Shown here: positions 51,451 through 53,612 of the stretch, piece after piece
Position numbering within the stretch: the stretch's first letter is position 1
Layout: every line of letters starts with the position of its first letter
NCBI GenBank assembly: GCA_964505535.1
Contig: CAZDIU010000004.1
Location: forward strand, 1 to 53,612
Direction of reading: 5' to 3'
Origin: JAABRU01 sp964505535
GTDB lineage: Bacteria; Desulfobacterota; Desulfobacteria; Desulfobacterales; Desulfococcaceae
DNA length: 53,612 nt
The notes under the pieces: generated by a model
Database searches by the model: none
Told to the model about the DNA's origin: nothing
Seen by the model: the letters and a program-made list of their open reading frames with translations, nothing else
Translations under genes and position numbers: made by a program

Positions 51451-52926
51451 ATGATGTGGCTGCCTGCAAGAAACGGGAAAACCGTTGCCATCAAAGATAT
51501 CCCCCTGCTGTCCCTGTCACAGTTGCGGGATGAGATTGCAGAACAGTGTGAGAACGGATGCCGGGTGGTGCTGTTTTTCGGCACTGCACAGGGAAAAGTG
51601 TATGCTGTGCTTGCCCAGGACAGCAGAGCCCGCGTGCTGATCTCATCAGCGGAATTTCCGGAAAATCAAAGCTATCTGTCCCTGACAAAGGATTTCCCGG
51701 CCATGCATGTGTTTGAGCGGGAACTGTACGAAGAATACGGTCTTGTGCCCGAAGGACATCCCTGGCTCAAGGGCATCCGCTATCCATATTACCGGCATCA
51801 TCCTGAGAAAACAATGGAAACGTATCCCTTCTTTCAGATGGAAGGCGAAGAGGTCCATGAAGTGGCTGTCGGCCCCATTCATGCAGGCGTGATAGAACCG
51901 GGGCATTTCCGCTTCATGTGTCATGGCGAAAAGGTTTATCATCTGGAAATCCAACTGGGATACCAGCATCGGGGGGCGGAACGTCTGTTCTGCGGCAAAA
52001 GATTTCAGGAAACGCTCGCGGAATCCATTGCAGGCGATTCGGTCATCGCCCATGCTTATGCCTATGCAATGACAATGGAATCCCTCGGCCGTGTTCAGAT
52101 CACCCGGAGAGCGCAGGCCATCCGCGCCATTGCCCTTGAAATGGAAAGAGCCGGGATTCATATCGGGGATCTGGGGGCTTTGGCCAATGATGTGGCCTAT
52201 CTGCTGGGCAATGCTGTGTATGGAGCGACCCGGACTTTGGTGATCAATTCCCTGCTTGCCATCTGCGGCAGCCGTTTCGGACGGGGACTGATCCGCACCG
52301 GCGGTGTGGTGTTTGATATTGAAGAAGACAAAGCACGGGAAATCAGAACAACCCTCGAAAAAGTAAGGCAGGATGTGATTCTGATGAGCGAAACCATGTT
52401 TTCCACCCCCAGTGTCCTGTCCCGTTTTGATCTGACCGGTGTGGTGGAAAAGGAGAAAGCCCGCCGGATCGGTCTGGTGGGGCCTGCGGGCCGGGCATCC
52501 GGTCTGTCCGCGGATGTGAGAACCGATCATCCCTATGGCATGTACCGCTATTCCCCCATTCACAAAATGACCATGAGCAGCGGTGATGTGTTTGCCCGTG
52601 CCTATATCCGCTATCTGGAAATCCGGCAGTCCCTGAACTTTGTGCTGGAACTGCTCACCCATCTGCCCGCAGACGGCATTGAACGCTGCCCGGTCTCCGG
52701 GCTGGCGCCTGACAGTTTTGCTGTTTCCATGATTGAAGGCTGGCGCGGGGAAACCGTGCACGCGGCAATCACGGACAGCAGCGGAAATCCGGTGCACTAT
52801 AAAATCAAGGATCCGTCCTTTCACAACTGGTTCGGACTGGCCCAGTCCGTGCGTATGAACGGCATTTCCGATTTTCCGCTCTGCAACAAAAGTTTCAATC
52901 TTTCCTATTGCGGAAATGATTTATAA
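51451..52926 (+). CDS. HyfG/NuoCD-like large subunit lacking Ni-Fe cysteines (EhrL-like)
   Basis: 491 residues, with the NuoC part (about 1-125) fused to the NuoD/hydrogenase large-subunit part, as in HyfG and HycE. Start at 51451 after AGGAG. In true group 4 enzymes the Ni-Fe site needs CxxC near the N-terminal motif and CxxC at the C-terminus. Here the first site reads ESIAGDSVIAHAYAY (about 190-205) and the second DPSFHNW (about 453-459), with no cysteine at any of the four positions. HRGAERLFCG and the LSYCGNDL tail are otherwise family-like. It therefore cannot be a Ni-Fe hydrogenase; this defines the Ehr class. Confidence 0.9.
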   Translation: MMWLPARNGKTVAIKDIPLLSLSQLRDEIAEQCENGCRVVLFFGTAQGKVYAVLAQDSRARVLISSAEFPENQSYLSLTKDFPAMHVFERELYEEYGLVPEGHPWLKGIRYPYYRHHPEKTMETYPFFQMEGEEVHEVAVGPIHAGVIEPGHFRFMCHGEKVYHLEIQLGYQHRGAERLFCGKRFQETLAESIAGDSVIAHAYAYAMTMESLGRVQITRRAQAIRAIALEMERAGIHIGDLGALANDVAYLLGNAVYGATRTLVINSLLAICGSRFGRGLIRTGGVVFDIEEDKAREIRTTLEKVRQDVILMSETMFSTPSVLSRFDLTGVVEKEKARRIGLVGPAGRASGLSADVRTDHPYGMYRYSPIHKMTMSSGDVFARAYIRYLEIRQSLNFVLELLTHLPADGIERCPVSGLAPDSFAVSMIEGWRGETVHAAITDSSGNPVHYKIKDPSFHNWFGLAQSVRMNGISDFPLCNKSFNLSYCGNDL

Positions 52927-52937
52927 AGAGGTTTTTT

Positions 52938-53612
52938 ATGCTGAAAAAGCTGCTGAATCCGCTCAGTGCAATTGGTCTTACGCAGGAATCCATGTTCCCC
53001 AATCCCCTGCAGCCGATCAGAGTCAGAATCAATCAGGGGAAACAGTATATTCCGGATATTAAGGCCGCAACCGTCAAGCCGCCGTTCCGGGGATTTCCCT
53101 GTATAGATGAAAAAGCGGGCAGTGCATCCTGCGCTGCGTGCAGGATGTGCCTTGAGATTTGCCCGGTCAAAGCCGTTGAGATGAATCCTTTTTCCATAGA
53201 TATGGGAAAGTGCATCTTCTGCGGGGACTGTGCGCGGGAATGCCCGGGAAATCTCATTTCTTTCAGCAATTTCCATAAAACAGCAGCCACATTCCGGGAG
53301 GATCTGAAAGTCGGCAACTCCCTGAGTGCAGACGCGTATCAGATCCGCGGCGTCACCGCACGCAAAGAAATCCGGAAGATATTCGGACGATCCCTCAAAC
53401 TGCGGCAGGTGTCTGCTGCCGGATGCAACGGGTGTGAGATGGAGTTGAACGCATGCAGCAATGTCAACTTTGACATGGGACGTTTCGGCATTGATTTTGT
53501 GGCCTCTCCCAGACATGCGGACGGGATTGTCATCACCGGCCCGGTTTCGCAGAACATGGCGCCCGCACTGGAGGACGCTTACCAGTGCACACCGGATCCC
53601 AAAATTGTGATC
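52938..53612 (+). CDS. Ferredoxin-NuoB fusion subunit (HyfH+HyfI-like), partial at window edge
   Basis: The open frame starts at 52938 and runs off the right end (225 residues seen). Residues about 60-105 form a two-[4Fe-4S] ferredoxin (Cys 65, 68, 71, 75 and 92, 95, 98, 102). Residues from about 155 match the small subunit NuoB/HyfI: AAGCNGCEMELNAC (Cys 163 and 166), DGIVITGPVSQNM, EDAYQCTPDPKIVI. So the HyfH and HyfI functions are joined in one chain. The later cluster ligands should be beyond the window. It follows the large subunit by 11 bases. Confidence 0.85.
   Translation, partial: MLKKLLNPLSAIGLTQESMFPNPLQPIRVRINQGKQYIPDIKAATVKPPFRGFPCIDEKAGSASCAACRMCLEICPVKAVEMNPFSIDMGKCIFCGDCARECPGNLISFSNFHKTAATFREDLKVGNSLSADAYQIRGVTARKEIRKIFGRSLKLRQVSAAGCNGCEMELNACSNVNFDMGRFGIDFVASPRHADGIVITGPVSQNMAPALEDAYQCTPDPKIVI

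Noticed and set aside
51451..52926. Calling the complex a Ni-Fe hydrogenase 4
   Set aside because: The large subunit lacks all four ligand cysteines, so a Ni-Fe centre cannot be assembled at the usual place.
1..53612. tRNA, rRNA or CRISPR structures
   Set aside because: No cloverleaf-like sequences with conserved arms, no rRNA-like segments and no regularly spaced direct repeats with unique spacers were found by eye.

Overview
The window looks like a chromosomal segment of a Gram-negative anaerobe, most likely a Desulfobacterota (deltaproteobacterial) species. This is inferred from gene content only: a hydrogenase-like sensory locus (NuoE, DRTGG, ATPase, H-cluster protein), a membrane energy-converting-hydrogenase-related (Ehr/Hyf) complex, a lipoprotein with a SPOR domain, and many diverse repeat elements. 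No rRNA, tRNA or CRISPR array was seen, and no species can be named.

Bases 1 to about 5,560 are an accessory island read leftward. It holds a transposase fragment, an MNT nucleotidyltransferase gene split by a small inverted-repeat element, a HicBA toxin-antitoxin pair, a second HicB, a DUF29 protein, an AlbA_2/ATPase protein and a 5'-truncated Rpn-family protein. Four diverged copies of a short membrane-peptide ORF lie just upstream of four unrelated accessory genes here. From 5,539 to 11,206 follow leftward surface-sugar genes: an NAD-sugar epimerase, a UDP-sulfoquinovose synthase, a CapD-like 4,6-dehydratase and a dehydrogenase/N-acetyltransferase fusion. Bases 11,207-13,541 are gene-poor and full of palindromic elements and gene remnants.

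From 13,542 to 22,703 genes run rightward: class IV aminotransferase, SPOR lipoprotein, RNB exoribonuclease, a Cache-HAMP-PAS-GGDEF diguanylate cyclase, then the five-gene hydrogenase-like sensory cluster. From 22,722 to 33,468 genes run leftward: TgpA transglutaminase, HD protein, carA, a conserved unknown, a three-gene phospholipid operon (CDP-alcohol phosphotransferase, CdsA-like, PlsC-like), UGPase-type uridylyltransferase, ilvE and a DMT transporter. The stretch 34,048-45,427 mixes a Nudix hydrolase, AI-2E family permease, hexapeptide transferase, a UPF0175/DUF3368 toxin-antitoxin pair, an alpha/alpha-barrel protein, an HsdR-N-like nuclease domain, rarD, adenine deaminase, tsaD and a conserved hexapeptide-like protein.

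The right end (45,782-53,612) is a tightly overlapping operon: an HTH-EIIA protein, then HyfB-, HyfC-, HyfE-, HyfF- and HyfG-like subunits and a ferredoxin-NuoB fusion cut by the window edge. The large subunit lacks all four Ni-Fe ligand cysteines, so this is an Ehr-type complex rather than a hydrogenase. Throughout, at least six families of small imperfect-palindrome elements sit between genes.
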